NCBI GenBank assembly: GCA_040753875.1
Contig: JBFMDV010000005.1
Span: 62,001-126,000, forward strand
Direction of reading: 5' to 3'
DNA: 64,000 nucleotides
Origin: Candidatus Zixiibacteriota bacterium
GTDB lineage: Bacteria; Zixibacteria; MSB-5A5; GN15; FEB-12
The notes under the pieces were generated by a model that was given only the letters and a program-made list of their open reading frames with translations, did not search any database and was not told the origin of the DNA. Shown one piece after another: positions 44,552-54,084 of the stretch (position 1 is the first letter of the stretch; each line of letters opens with the position of its first letter). Both the position numbers and the translations under genes were made by a program.

Positions 44552-46382
44552 GGCCAAACTGCCGGTCGAGTTCCGAGCGGGACAACTTGACGAAGGTCGG
44601 GCGGCCGTGTGGACACGAATATCTGTTCTCACACGTAAGCAACTGGTCAAGGAGCACCACGGCCTCCTGGTCACTCAGTCGGTCTCCGGCCATGACCGCA
44701 GCACGGCAGGCTATCGACTGGGCCATTCCCTTTTTCAGATCCTGCCCGGACCTTCGCATGGAGACCAGGTCATCAATCACCTTGAGTAGCATGCGCTCCG
44801 GGGACTTTCGCGACAAAACCGACGGGATAGCCTCGATCTGCACCATCCGACCGCCGAACTCCTCAACGGAGAAACCGGACCGGCTCAGCAGTTCTCGTAC
44901 TTCGCCAAAGACCCCGAACTGTTCCGGATTCAATTCGAGCTGCACCGGCAACAACAGTTGCTGACCGACCATCGCCTGGCGATCGATCCTTCGCAGCGTA
45001 TCCTCGTACAGAACCCGCTCGTGCGCCGTGTGCTGATCGACGATATAGAGGTCATCTCCGGCCTGCAGCAACAAATACAGATCGGCAAAACGCCCCACTA
45101 ATCTGACACCGGCCGTGGGCCCGCTCGGTCTGGCAGCGTCCGGCGCGGGCGGCTTGGGCGTCGATTGCTCGATGATCTCTCCGGTATGCGTATCGACATG
45201 CACGATGGACGGCAGGCTAAGGCTCGTGGCTGTTGTCGGGCGGCGGAAAAGTTCGTTGAGCTGTTCCTGGCTTGAGATCGGGTGTGAGCCGATGCCCGGG
45301 ATCACCGTCGGTCTGTTCTGCTCCAAGTGTCCGGACGGCGCATGCGAACGGGTTGCGAACATCGGGATGATCCCGTCCTGCGCCAGAGCCTTCTTAACAC
45401 TCTCCATGATAGCGGCATAGAGTTCCCGCTCTCTGGCGAGCCGCACCTCGGTCTTAGCCGGATGGACATTAACATCGACCTCGGTTGGTTCGACTGACAG
45501 AAGCAGAGCGCCCACCGGGTAGAGGCCTCGCGGCAATAACTCGCCATAACCGGCACTGATGGCATGCGACAGAGTGGGGGATTGAATGAATCGACCGTTT
45601 ATGAAGAGGTAGTGGCCCCAGCGATTGTTCGTCGCCGTGTCCGGCGTGCCCACAAACCCCGCGATTCTCACAGCCTCAGTCGCGCCGTCAACCTTGACGA
45701 TCTTGCTCTTGAGACTTAACACACCAGACACGCGTGAAGCGAGATCTTGCGACGGAGGCAGGGCAAAAATAGTGCGGCCGTTCAGCGAATAGGAGAAGCC
45801 GATATCGGGCCGCCCGAGCGCGAGCGCGGTGGCTACGCGCGAGATATGGCGTGCCTCAGTGGTTTCCGCTTTGAGAAACTTGCGCCGCGCCGGCGTATTG
45901 TAGAAGATATTTTCGACTTCGACCGTAGTGCCGGGCGGGCAGGACACCGGCTGGTGCGACTCAAGCACGCCCCCTTCATAGACAATCTCCGCGGCCGACG
46001 ATGCCTCGGGCGTCCGCGACACCATCCGCATGCGGCTGACAGAGGCAATCGATGGGAGCGCCTCGCCTCGGAAACCATACGACACGATCCGATCAAGATC
46101 GGAGAAGTTGGAGATTTTGGAGGTTGCATGCCGCGAAAAGGCGATTTCGATCTGGTCATCCGGAATCCCCCAGCCGTTATCGACGATCTTGATCAGCCGG
46201 GTGCCGGATTTGTCTATGATGATATCGATCCGCGTGGCGCCGGCATCGATCGCGTTTTCGACAAGCTCCTTGACCACCGCCGCCGGGCGTTCCACCACCT
46301 CACCGGCGGCGATCTTATTGATCAGGCGTTCCGGTAGCGGACGAATCGGTGTGCGGACCCGCTGGGCTCCAGTGCTGCTCAC
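44544..46382 (-). CDS. mutL: DNA mismatch repair protein MutL (endonuclease type)
   Basis: The product has 612 residues from a GTG that overlaps the mutS stop (GTGA). The GHKL ATPase has VVERPAAVVKELVENAIDAGAT, DNGWGIP and SYGFRGEALPSIASVS. The C-terminal domain has a DQH-x3-E-x4-E metal site at residues 449-460 (DQHTAHERVLYE; Thr for the usual Ala). It also has ACRAAVMAGDRL, CPHGRPTFVKLS and a final QFGR. These are the residues of MutL endonucleases in bacteria without MutH, so it should nick DNA itself. Confidence 0.96.
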   Translation of the reverse strand: MSSTGAQRVRTPIRPLPERLINKIAAGEVVERPAAVVKELVENAIDAGATRIDIIIDKSGTRLIKIVDNGWGIPDDQIEIAFSRHATSKISNFSDLDRIVSYGFRGEALPSIASVSRMRMVSRTPEASSAAEIVYEGGVLESHQPVSCPPGTTVEVENIFYNTPARRKFLKAETTEARHISRVATALALGRPDIGFSYSLNGRTIFALPPSQDLASRVSGVLSLKSKIVKVDGATEAVRIAGFVGTPDTATNNRWGHYLFINGRFIQSPTLSHAISAGYGELLPRGLYPVGALLLSVEPTEVDVNVHPAKTEVRLARERELYAAIMESVKKALAQDGIIPMFATRSHAPSGHLEQNRPTVIPGIGSHPISSQEQLNELFRRPTTATSLSLPSIVHVDTHTGEIIEQSTPKPPAPDAARPSGPTAGVRLVGRFADLYLLLQAGDDLYIVDQHTAHERVLYEDTLRRIDRQAMVGQQLLLPVQLELNPEQFGVFGEVRELLSRSGFSVEEFGGRMVQIEAIPSVLSRKSPERMLLKVIDDLVSMRRSGQDLKKGMAQSIACRAAVMAGDRLSDQEAVVLLDQLLTCENRYSCPHGRPTFVKLSRSELDRQFGRA

Positions 46383-48988
46383 AAGAGACGCTCCTTCAAT
46401 CGCCTGAGCAGGTCAAACGCCTGCACCGGGCTGAGTTGGTCAAGATCAAGTTCCGCGATATTTTTCTCCACCTCGCTCATGCGCGGCTCGAACAACGTTG
46501 TTTGGATCTTCTCCTTGTACAGCCCCTTCCCCAGCTCGCTCTGGGTGAACTTACCGGACTCCAGCAGCCTGAGAATCTGCTTCGCCCGATTGATCGCGGG
46601 ACGCGGCAACCCCGCCAGCTTGGCGACTTCGATACCGTAAGAATCATCACACCCGCCCGGGATAATCTTGTGAAGAAATACCACCTTGTCTTCCCACTTC
46701 TTCACGCTGACCTGAAAGTTGTGGACTGTCGGATATATCTCCGCCAGGCCGGTCAGTTCGTGGTAATGCGTCGCAAACACGGTCCGGGCTTTGGCATGCT
46801 CGTTGAGATGTTCGACCACGGACCACGCCACCGAAAGACCGTCAAACGTGGACGTCCCCCGGCCAACTTCATCAAGCAGAATCAGCGAGTGCTCGGTGGC
46901 GTTATTGATGATGTTCGCCGTTTCCACCATCTCGACAAGAAAGGTGGATTGACCGCGGGCCAGATTGTCGAGTGCGCCGACGCGGGTGAAGACTCGATCG
47001 ACCAGCCCGAGCTCCATGGTGTCGGCGGGAACGTAGGAGCCGATCTGCGCCAGAATCACGATCAACCCGATCTGTCTCAAATAGGTTGACTTCCCGGACA
47101 TGTTCGGTCCGGTCAGGATGAGCATGCGGTTGGTGTCGGTGGCAAGGGCGATATCGTTCGCTACGAACGAGCCGGGTGGCAGCACCGCTTCGATAACCGG
47201 GTGTCGGCCGTTCACAATGGTAAGCCGCGTGTCATCGAACAACGTGGGACAGCAATACCCTCGATTGATCGCCAGTTCGGCCAGCGCGGAGACAAGATCT
47301 ATCTCGGCCAAAAGCTCTGCCGTGAGGATCAGATCAACGATACCGCGATTCAGGAAGTCGATCAATTCCTGAAACAATTCCCCTTCCAGGCGGTTGATCT
47401 TCTCCTCGGCGGCCAGGATCAACTCTTCCTTCTCTTTGAGCTCCGGCGTGATATACCGTTCGGCGTTGACCAGTGTCTGTTTGCGGATGTACTCGTTGGG
47501 CACATTGCCGCTGTTGGTACGGGTGACCTCGATGTAATAGCCGAACACCTGATTGAACCCGACTTTCAGGGTTGCAATACCGGTCCGTTCTCGTTCTGAC
47601 TTTTGCAGAGAACCGATATAGAGCCGCGCCTCTCGGATTGAGTCATTCAGCTGATCCAGCTTGTCGGAGAACCCCGGTCGGATCATGCCCCCTTTATTCA
47701 CAGCCACCGGCGGATCATCGACGAGAGCGCGACCGATCCGTTCGATGACAGCTTCCAGATCCGGAAGCTTGCCACCGATATCGGCCAAATGCCGGCTGCG
47801 AGCATCGGCCAGAATCTGCTTGATCGTGCGTGCCGTCGTGAGCGCGTCGCGAACGGCAACCATCTGTCGGGGATTGAGCCGGCCGATGCCGAGTCGGCCG
47901 TTCAGTTTCTCCAGATCGGGAAGCTGTTTTGTCTTTTCTCTGATACTGCCGCAGAGATCGCGATTTTTGACCAGCTCCGTGACTCCGGACAGGCGGGTTT
48001 CGATACGTTGCCTGGTGCGGAAAGGCCGAAGCAGATTCTGTCGAAGGCGTCGCGCACCCGCTGCGGTGTGGCTGAAATTGACAACTGAAAGAAGCGTGTT
48101 ACTGTCGCCGCCATCGGTCAGGTTTCTTACCAGTTCAAGATTGCGGACCGAACTGTAATCGAGCGTCATAAACTCGGCTTCCTCGAACCGGTTCAATCGC
48201 GTCAGGTGCCCCAGCTTCTCGCGGTGGTTTTCTTTGAGGTATCTGACGATCGCACCAGCTGCAGTCAGGGCGAGATGACAATGGTCCACACCAAAGGAAT
48301 CGAGTGTCGCAGTCCCGAACTGATTATTCAGGTCCCGCCGCGCAGTCGCCAGATCGAAATTCCAATCCTCATACGTGGTCAGCATCGGCGAGTCTTTGGC
48401 CACGCCGATCATTGTTGCAACATGCTCACGACCCAATTCCGAGGGAAAGAGCAATTCCGATGGTTCCGCCACACGCAATCGCTCGACCATATCAGGCAGC
48501 GGTCCCTCATCGATCTGAAACGCGCCGGTACTCAAGTCCAGTGTGGCAATGCCGAGCTTTCTGTCCGTTGATGCAAACAGCGCCGCCAGACACAGCGGCT
48601 GAGAGGCTGGATCGGGAAGGTCGATCGTAGCCGTGCCGGGGGTCACGATCTCGACAATCTCCCGCTTGACGATCCCCTTGGCCGTTTTCGGGTCTTCAAC
48701 CTGCTCGACCACCACAACTTTCTCCCCTTTGGCCAGAAGCCGGGCCAGATACCGATCGACGGCGTGATAGGGAACGCCCGCCAGCGGGATCCGCTCGGAA
48801 TTGCCGTGCGCGCGGGACGTGAGAGCTATGCCAAGAATCGGCGCCGCCTTGACGGCGTCGTCGCCGAACATCTCATAAAAATCCCCCATGCGAAACAGGA
48901 GGATCTTGTCGGGGTGTTGTTGTTTGACGGCGTGGTACTGGCGCATCAAGGGAGTCAAGGAGTTCTGTTGGTCCCCCTGAGCGCTCAT
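46379..48988 (-). CDS. mutS: DNA mismatch repair protein MutS
   Basis: The product has 869 residues. The mismatch-recognition domain has FRMGDFYEMFGDDAVKAAPILGIALTSRAH, containing the F-x-E wedge. The core and clamp domains follow. The ATPase has Walker A GPNMSGKSTYLRQIG, DNLARGQSTFLVEM and LILLDEVGRGTSTFDGLSVAW. A C-terminal dimerisation helix ends the protein. Stop and start overlaps couple it to the SPOR gene upstream and mutL downstream. Confidence 0.98.
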   Translation of the reverse strand: MSAQGDQQNSLTPLMRQYHAVKQQHPDKILLFRMGDFYEMFGDDAVKAAPILGIALTSRAHGNSERIPLAGVPYHAVDRYLARLLAKGEKVVVVEQVEDPKTAKGIVKREIVEIVTPGTATIDLPDPASQPLCLAALFASTDRKLGIATLDLSTGAFQIDEGPLPDMVERLRVAEPSELLFPSELGREHVATMIGVAKDSPMLTTYEDWNFDLATARRDLNNQFGTATLDSFGVDHCHLALTAAGAIVRYLKENHREKLGHLTRLNRFEEAEFMTLDYSSVRNLELVRNLTDGGDSNTLLSVVNFSHTAAGARRLRQNLLRPFRTRQRIETRLSGVTELVKNRDLCGSIREKTKQLPDLEKLNGRLGIGRLNPRQMVAVRDALTTARTIKQILADARSRHLADIGGKLPDLEAVIERIGRALVDDPPVAVNKGGMIRPGFSDKLDQLNDSIREARLYIGSLQKSERERTGIATLKVGFNQVFGYYIEVTRTNSGNVPNEYIRKQTLVNAERYITPELKEKEELILAAEEKINRLEGELFQELIDFLNRGIVDLILTAELLAEIDLVSALAELAINRGYCCPTLFDDTRLTIVNGRHPVIEAVLPPGSFVANDIALATDTNRMLILTGPNMSGKSTYLRQIGLIVILAQIGSYVPADTMELGLVDRVFTRVGALDNLARGQSTFLVEMVETANIINNATEHSLILLDEVGRGTSTFDGLSVAWSVVEHLNEHAKARTVFATHYHELTGLAEIYPTVHNFQVSVKKWEDKVVFLHKIIPGGCDDSYGIEVAKLAGLPRPAINRAKQILRLLESGKFTQSELGKGLYKEKIQTTLFEPRMSEVEKNIAELDLDQLSPVQAFDLLRRLKERLL

Positions 48989-50007
48989 CGCGCCACCACC
49001 TGAAAGGTCTCATCGAAGGACTTCTCCAGTCTTTCTTTGAGCTGACCGGCGGACTCAAACGTTCCAAATCGGCCTACATAGACGATGTGATACGTCTTTC
49101 CCGAGATGGTCTTGACGACCACCGAAACCTGCTTATCGAACTCCTTGAGGCGGGCGGCAAAACTCTGCGCGTTGTCGGGCGACGAAAACACGCCTGCCTT
49201 GACACTGTAGTAGGTGCCGGTAACCACTTCGGCGCGGGTCTGATCACGCTGCGCGGGCGGGAGTTTGCCGATCTGTTCCTCCAACAGATCGATGCCGATA
49301 GCGTTGGGAAACTCGTCGCGGAGGAGATTGTAGTTCAGCACGGCCTCGTCAGTGCGCTTCTGCTCTGCCGCAACTGTTGCCAGGGCAAACAGCGCTAGAG
49401 GCACTCCGGGACCGGACCGCTCCTGAGACAGTTTCTTGAGCATATTCAGATTACCGATTGTCTTGTCGTTGGCCTGCATGATGCGCGCCTTATCGATGAG
49501 CCCCCATTGACGATCATCGCCGTCCTTATACGCCAGAAGATAGCGGTCGATCTCCTTAAGCGCCGCGTCGTAGTTCCGGCTCTGTTCGTCGACGGCAACA
49601 GCATAGCGGAGCAGCACGGCACGATATTTGCTGGCCGGAAACCGAGTAACATATTCGCCGACCACTCTGATGACCTGCTGCGGGTCCTGCTTGATAAAGT
49701 AGTACTGCGCCAGACCGAGGTAAATCTCTTCTTGATAGCGCGGGTTGGCCGAGGCATCCAGCGCCGCCTGCATCGTGCGGGCGGCGTCGGCACCGTTCTT
49801 TTCGAGCAGACTCTGGCAAAAAAGCAGATTGCCGTCCCGGGTGGCAGCGCTCGTCACGGCCGACAGTGAGTCGGCCGCTTCGGCCAGGTGCCCCCTCCTG
49901 ATCAATGAATAGGGATCGTCCCCGAGGAGACTGGGAGTCGCCAGCGCGGCGAAAAGGCTCGCCCAAGCCAGCGCGCGTGCCACGATGATCACCCGCGTCG
50001 TCACCAT
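48985..50007 (-). CDS. SPOR-domain protein with TPR-like helices
   Basis: The product has 340 residues. An N-terminal hydrophobic stretch (about 8-29) looks like a signal peptide. TPR-like repeats cover 35-240 (YLGLAQYYFIKQDPQQVIRVVGEYVTRFPASKYR). The last 75 residues are a SPOR domain (GTYYSVKAGVFSSPDNAQSFAARLKEFDKQVSV and YHIVYVGRFGTFESAGQL), which binds denuded peptidoglycan at division sites. It overlaps the mutS start by 4 nt and lies 9 nt after the LapB-like gene. Confidence 0.88.
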   Translation of the reverse strand: MVTTRVIIVARALAWASLFAALATPSLLGDDPYSLIRRGHLAEAADSLSAVTSAATRDGNLLFCQSLLEKNGADAARTMQAALDASANPRYQEEIYLGLAQYYFIKQDPQQVIRVVGEYVTRFPASKYRAVLLRYAVAVDEQSRNYDAALKEIDRYLLAYKDGDDRQWGLIDKARIMQANDKTIGNLNMLKKLSQERSGPGVPLALFALATVAAEQKRTDEAVLNYNLLRDEFPNAIGIDLLEEQIGKLPPAQRDQTRAEVVTGTYYSVKAGVFSSPDNAQSFAARLKEFDKQVSVVVKTISGKTYHIVYVGRFGTFESAGQLKERLEKSFDETFQVVAR

Positions 50008-50016
50008 ATGCCAGGG

Positions 50017-51120
50017 TCAGCGACCGGGTGTGGTTACGGTCTGCGGTCGAGTGTGAGATGTGCCTTTGAGCTTCTCCCGGCGCCGGTCAAGGTTACGCCG
50101 CAACTCCATCAGCTTGGGATGATTCCCCTGCTCCAGATAGATGCGCACCAGGTCCAGCACCGCCACCGGGTCATCGGGCTGATCATCGAGGATTTGTTCG
50201 AGCGCCTCCCCGGCCGATTCCAGATCCCCTTTTTTCTGGTAAAACTCGGCCAGCGCGCGACGCGCTTCGAGGTTTTTCGGCGAGTGTTCGAGTATGGTCT
50301 GGCATATCTCCACAATATCCCCGAACCGCCCAAGGGCAAAGAGCGTATTCTTGAGTCGGTCGATAACCAGGTGCGCCTGTTCCGGCACGGCACTGATCAA
50401 CTTCATCCAGAAATTGACCGCATCCTCAAATCGCTCTTCTTCGTAGTACGAATCACCCACGGCCAGGTAGGCGGTCACACAGGTCGGATCCAGGCCGATC
50501 GCTTCCCGGTACACGACACGGGATTTGTGATACTCCCGCTTCTTGAACAGCTGGTCAGCTTGCTGGCACTTGTACCGGGCCAACGGTTTCTTGGATTTGT
50601 TCGATTCGAGCTTCAGAAGTTGTGCCGCCGACTCGTACGCCTCCTCCCAGAGCTGCATTTTCTCTTCCATCTTCAACCGCTGTGTGAACGCCCAATGGTT
50701 GTCAGGGTCGAGCGATACCAGTTCTTTCAGCGCTGCCTGGGCTGTTTGCGTCTCGTTCAACGCGATATAATCCGACGCCAACTGCTGCAGGATGGATATT
50801 TTCTCGGTTTTGGAGAGCCCAAATCGGAGCGTGAGGTCCTTGTGTACCTGCAGGGCCCGGTCGGGACGGTTATGCTCCCGGAGGATCTGCCCTAATCGAA
50901 GGTACGCATCGATATTGCTCGTGTCCTCGGCCACCACCTGACGCAGCTTGGTGAAAGCCGCCTCATGTTTGCCGTCGAGCAAATTCCGCAACGACTCCAG
51001 GTACAGTGACTGATCCCGCGTTACCGACTTCTTGTAATACCGCTCGTACAGCAGATAGAAAGCGGTGGCGCCGGCGACCACGACGATAAGCAACAGCAGC
51101 GATTCGGCCACGATCATCAC
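50017..51120 (-). CDS. LapB-like membrane-anchored TPR protein without rubredoxin domain
   Basis: The product has 367 residues. One N-terminal TM segment (about 4-24) is followed by a cytoplasmic TPR superhelix. The early stretch YLESLRNLLDGKHEAAFTKLRQVVAEDTSNIDAYLRLGQILRE strongly resembles LapB (YciM). LapB ends with a rubredoxin-type CxxCG...CPxC zinc site. Here only isolated cysteines occur and the protein ends in a basic, Thr/Pro-containing tail. It overlaps the lapA-like gene by 4 nt, the same order as lapA-lapB in proteobacteria, where LapB controls LpxC turnover. Confidence 0.8.
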   Translation of the reverse strand: MMIVAESLLLLIVVVAGATAFYLLYERYYKKSVTRDQSLYLESLRNLLDGKHEAAFTKLRQVVAEDTSNIDAYLRLGQILREHNRPDRALQVHKDLTLRFGLSKTEKISILQQLASDYIALNETQTAQAALKELVSLDPDNHWAFTQRLKMEEKMQLWEEAYESAAQLLKLESNKSKKPLARYKCQQADQLFKKREYHKSRVVYREAIGLDPTCVTAYLAVGDSYYEEERFEDAVNFWMKLISAVPEQAHLVIDRLKNTLFALGRFGDIVEICQTILEHSPKNLEARRALAEFYQKKGDLESAGEALEQILDDQPDDPVAVLDLVRIYLEQGNHPKLMELRRNLDRRREKLKGTSHTRPQTVTTPGR

Positions 51121-51482
51121 TCCATGAACGGTGACTTGGTTTCGACTATCCGGCTGTCCGCGCCGCGAAGCAACTCGACGGACTCTTCGATCGGGCGGTT
51201 CCGCAGAATGGCCACTTCACTCTCGAGCGCCCGGATCCGCTTGCGTGCGGCGTGACCGTCGACGGTCTGCTTGACGTACATGGTGATGAACAGCAGCAAC
51301 GACAAGAGGACGCCGGCCACGAACGACCAGAATACGACCGTCACCAGCGGGACATCGACGTAATTCGGGAAAAACGGCTGCAAATAGACATCCACCTTCT
51401 GATCGGGGCCGAAATTATTATACGCGAAAGCCACCATCAGAATGATGATGACGACGATCAACACTGCACGTAAGACCCACAT
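51117..51482 (-). CDS. lapA: LapA-domain membrane protein (DUF1049)
   Basis: The product has 121 residues and two TM helices. The first (about 5-23) ends in AYNNFGP and the second (about 48-70) has VPLVTVVFWSFVAGVLLSLLLF, the pattern of LapA/YciS. A coiled coil follows (HAARKRIRALESEVAILRNRP). It is the first gene of a lapA-lapB-SPOR-mutS-mutL-miaA run and has a clear promoter and a GGAGG ribosome site. Confidence 0.85.
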   Translation of the reverse strand: MWVLRAVLIVVIIILMVAFAYNNFGPDQKVDVYLQPFFPNYVDVPLVTVVFWSFVAGVLLSLLLFITMYVKQTVDGHAARKRIRALESEVAILRNRPIEESVELLRGADSRIVETKSPFME

Positions 51483-51519
51483 AGCGCCTCCTGTAAGCTG
51501 CCGTCAGGAACGTGCCGCC

Positions 51520-51548
51520 AGTATACGGCTGGAGTGGTCGGTGGTCAA
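51520..51548 (-). promoter_or_regulatory. Predicted vegetative promoter of the lapA-miaA operon
   Basis: On the minus strand there is a -35 TTGACC (51548-51543), a 17-bp spacer and a -10 TATACT (51525-51520), 38 nt before the lapA ATG. Confidence 0.7.
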
Positions 51549-51574
51549 TCTCATTTGCGCCCGGGCCCTCAAGC

Positions 51575-52240
51575 TCACTCCGTCGGTTTTGGCCACGAGA
51601 GGGAATTCACGATTCCCAGGGCATCCTTCATGACATCATTATAGAAATCGTCTTCACACATAAGATGAAAGAGCAGGATCGTGTTACCTTTCTTGGTGGT
51701 AATAACAGCACCACCGTACGCTCCGGACTCGCGAACACCGCCGACATCGGAAGTCGAGGTCGAGATGTCTTTGACGTACTTGACAGTTCCCTCCCAGACG
51801 ACCGCCGCTTCCCCTGCTACCTGGGTGAATTTCCTGTTGCGCGGAATGATATCATTCAAATTAAGGAATTCAAATTCTTTCAGGATTTCTTTCTTCTGCT
51901 TCGACTTACAGGTCTGACTCAGTAGTGAATCCAGCATGGCCGCAGCTCCCAGCGTGCTCGTGTCGGCAAACACCGCGATCCGCGGGATGACCGTATAATC
52001 GGGCGCGTTTTGGTATCGGGGTGGTATGCCGTAATTCCGTTGCACCAGTGCCAGCCGAAGGTTGTCCTCATCTTTGCTGATGATAGCCTTCCAGTTTTCG
52101 GACATTTTCAGTTCAAAACCGTATTTACTGTCCCGGTACACGCCCTCCTGGATGGTCCCGGCTGAGGGTTTCTTCCGAGCCGCATCAGCCGATGGCATCG
52201 CCGCGAGCACCGCAAGCAGCATCAATATAGATCGTCTCAT
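51575..52240 (-). CDS. Secreted protein of unknown function
   Basis: I chose the ATG at 52240 (221 residues), preceded by GAGGAGAG; the frame is open to 52306. A signal peptide (RRSILMLLAVLAAMPSADA) leads into a single alpha/beta domain. The start of that domain, YRDSKYGFELKMSENWKAII, resembles PsbP-like/DUF1795 proteins that begin with a (Y)GF-x-(L/I)-x-x-P-x-x-W strand. Two cysteines are present in the mature part. A possible TTGACG/TATGAA promoter lies at about 52286-52314. No specific role can be given. Confidence 0.6.
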   Translation of the reverse strand: MRRSILMLLAVLAAMPSADAARKKPSAGTIQEGVYRDSKYGFELKMSENWKAIISKDEDNLRLALVQRNYGIPPRYQNAPDYTVIPRIAVFADTSTLGAAAMLDSLLSQTCKSKQKKEILKEFEFLNLNDIIPRNRKFTQVAGEAAVVWEGTVKYVKDISTSTSDVGGVRESGAYGGAVITTKKGNTILLFHLMCEDDFYNDVMKDALGIVNSLSWPKPTE

Positions 52241-52383
52241 CGTGTGTCTCTCCTCGTTTGGCGTATCCAGTACCGTAAGTTCATACCTTATACACGGATT
52301 CGTCAAGTGTTTATTCGGCTTTCACGGTCGGCGGACCCGAGTCCAATAGGGAGCGGCGGGCGAATAGCGCACGCTGACGGCGG

Positions 52384-53241
52384 CTACTCGAACCCGATCC
52401 GTTTGCGACTGATGGTGCCGAGGTAATCGGAGATCGTCGTGAACTCGAATTCGCTTAGCAACCGCTCCACTTTGCGGGCAAGTATGGCGGTGGAACCGTA
52501 AGTGCGAAAACGCTGCACCGGACTCAGTCCTTCAACCCGGGGCGGTTCCGGGTCCAGTTCCCATGGATGAATGTAGACCATGGCCGGCAGCTTCTGCTTG
52601 TTAAGATTGTGGATCATCCACCGGGAATACCAGTACGGTGAGTGCCGCAGGTATCCACCGCCGGCCAAGGGAAGATTGCGACCGAATATGCGGAAGGTCG
52701 AGTTGGGGATCTCCCAGAGTGTCAAACCGTCGTCAAAGGTCATCTTGAATGGCTCCCGAGGCCCGTGCGGCATGCCGTAGATATCATGCTTGATGGGGAA
52801 GATCGACGAGTCGTAGGCGAACCCCAACTCGGCGAGGACCTTGAACGCCCAAGCCGACTGCGGTCCCATCGACCAACTGGGTGCCCGGTACCCACGCGGG
52901 CGGAACCCTACGGCCCCGAATATCGCGTTGGCAGCCCGGTAGGTGTCCTGCCGGAATTCCTCCGGCGACAATTTGTCAACTCGGCAATGGCGATAGCTGT
53001 GGCAGGCAATTTCATGCCCGTGGTCGACGATCTCTTGTATCAGCTCCGGATGTTGCTCGGCCACATAGCCAAGCACGAACCAGGTAGCCTGCACCCGTTT
53101 GTGTTCAAACAGCGCCAGCAACCGGCGGCTGTTGCCGACTACCGTCGAAGGGAGCTCGGGCCACTGGTCGTATTCGTGGCGTCCGGAAAGTGCCTCCACA
53201 ACAAACCATTCTTCGAGATCAACAGTAAGGAGATTCAGCAT
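52384..53241 (-). CDS. Polysaccharide deacetylase (NodB fold, DUF3473 type)
   Basis: I chose the ATG at 53241 (285 residues), with AGGTG upstream. The metal-site motifs are LLTVDLEEWF, the HSYRH (H-x3-H) pair in EIACHSYRHCRV, and GYRAPSWSM. The C-terminal HPWELDPEPPR block is DUF3473, seen in deacetylases of exosortase/XrtA-type exopolysaccharide loci. No signal peptide is present. It is the last gene of the exopolysaccharide set. Confidence 0.9.
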   Translation of the reverse strand: MLNLLTVDLEEWFVVEALSGRHEYDQWPELPSTVVGNSRRLLALFEHKRVQATWFVLGYVAEQHPELIQEIVDHGHEIACHSYRHCRVDKLSPEEFRQDTYRAANAIFGAVGFRPRGYRAPSWSMGPQSAWAFKVLAELGFAYDSSIFPIKHDIYGMPHGPREPFKMTFDDGLTLWEIPNSTFRIFGRNLPLAGGGYLRHSPYWYSRWMIHNLNKQKLPAMVYIHPWELDPEPPRVEGLSPVQRFRTYGSTAILARKVERLLSEFEFTTISDYLGTISRKRIGFE

Positions 53242-53286
53242 GACGATCACCTGGCCAGAACTGTTCGCGACCGACGGTGCGGATGA

Positions 53287-54084
53287 TCAGGGAGTGACTT
53301 TCTTCTTCTCGTCAGGCGGAGCCGCCTTGCGAGATTCGGAACCGTTGTGATTCCTGGAGTTGTTCCTGACGCCGGACTTTCCGCCGCCCGGAGCCTTCTG
53401 CCCGTAATCATAACCATAGTACCCCTGATCGTAGTAGTACGGCAGGCTGTTCTCGGCGTTATTCAAGACGATTCCCAGCACCCGGTTGGTAGCAGCTCCC
53501 ATGATCTCCTTGGCGCGGTGAACAACATCCCGCTGGGTGGAACCGGCCCGAACCACTATCAGAACACCATCCATTTCCGGAGCCAGCAGCATCGGGTCAG
53601 ACACCGGAATAATGGGCGCGGAGTCAACGACAATGAGGTCGTAGTAGAACTTCATTTCTGCAATCAGGCGACCGATCGCCGGGGCGTCAAACACTTCGGC
53701 CGGATGCGCCACCACCTTGCCGGCCGTCACCAGGTCAAGCTTATCAAGGCTGGTCTTTTTGACCACACTCTTTCCTGCAGCCCCTTCAGCCAGGACATCA
53801 ACCAGTCCCAACTCCCGCGGCATGACGAACAGCTTGTGGAGACTGGGTCGCCTAAGGTCGCTGTCGACCAGCAGCGTGCGCAGACCCTTTTTGGCTGCAG
53901 TAACCGCCAGAAACGCGCACACGGTCGATTTGCCTTCAGACAACATGGCCGAGGTTACCAGCACTGATTTCAATTCATGATCGTGCAAAGGATTCTGCAG
54001 CGTGTTCAGAAGCCGTCGAAATTCAGTCGCCAGAGCGCTTTCGAGACTGAAGAAATCGATGATAGAGATCGTATGATGGGCCAT
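53287..54084 (-). CDS. CpsD/CapB-type polysaccharide tyrosine kinase-like ATPase
   Basis: I chose the ATG at 54084 (265 residues), which overlaps the TPR stop by 1 nt. Walker A is TSAMLSEGKST, Walker A' is TLLVDSDLRRPSLHKLF and Walker B is YDLIVVDSAPIIPVSDP, the BY-kinase set. The C-terminal region has a tyrosine cluster (PYYYDQGYYGYDYG) followed by a basic, disordered tail. In this family such a cluster is autophosphorylated and controls polymerisation and export of polysaccharide. The membrane activator (Wzz-like chain-length protein) is not encoded next to it. Confidence 0.9.
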   Translation of the reverse strand: MAHHTISIIDFFSLESALATEFRRLLNTLQNPLHDHELKSVLVTSAMLSEGKSTVCAFLAVTAAKKGLRTLLVDSDLRRPSLHKLFVMPRELGLVDVLAEGAAGKSVVKKTSLDKLDLVTAGKVVAHPAEVFDAPAIGRLIAEMKFYYDLIVVDSAPIIPVSDPMLLAPEMDGVLIVVRAGSTQRDVVHRAKEIMGAATNRVLGIVLNNAENSLPYYYDQGYYGYDYGQKAPGGGKSGVRNNSRNHNGSESRKAAPPDEKKKVTP

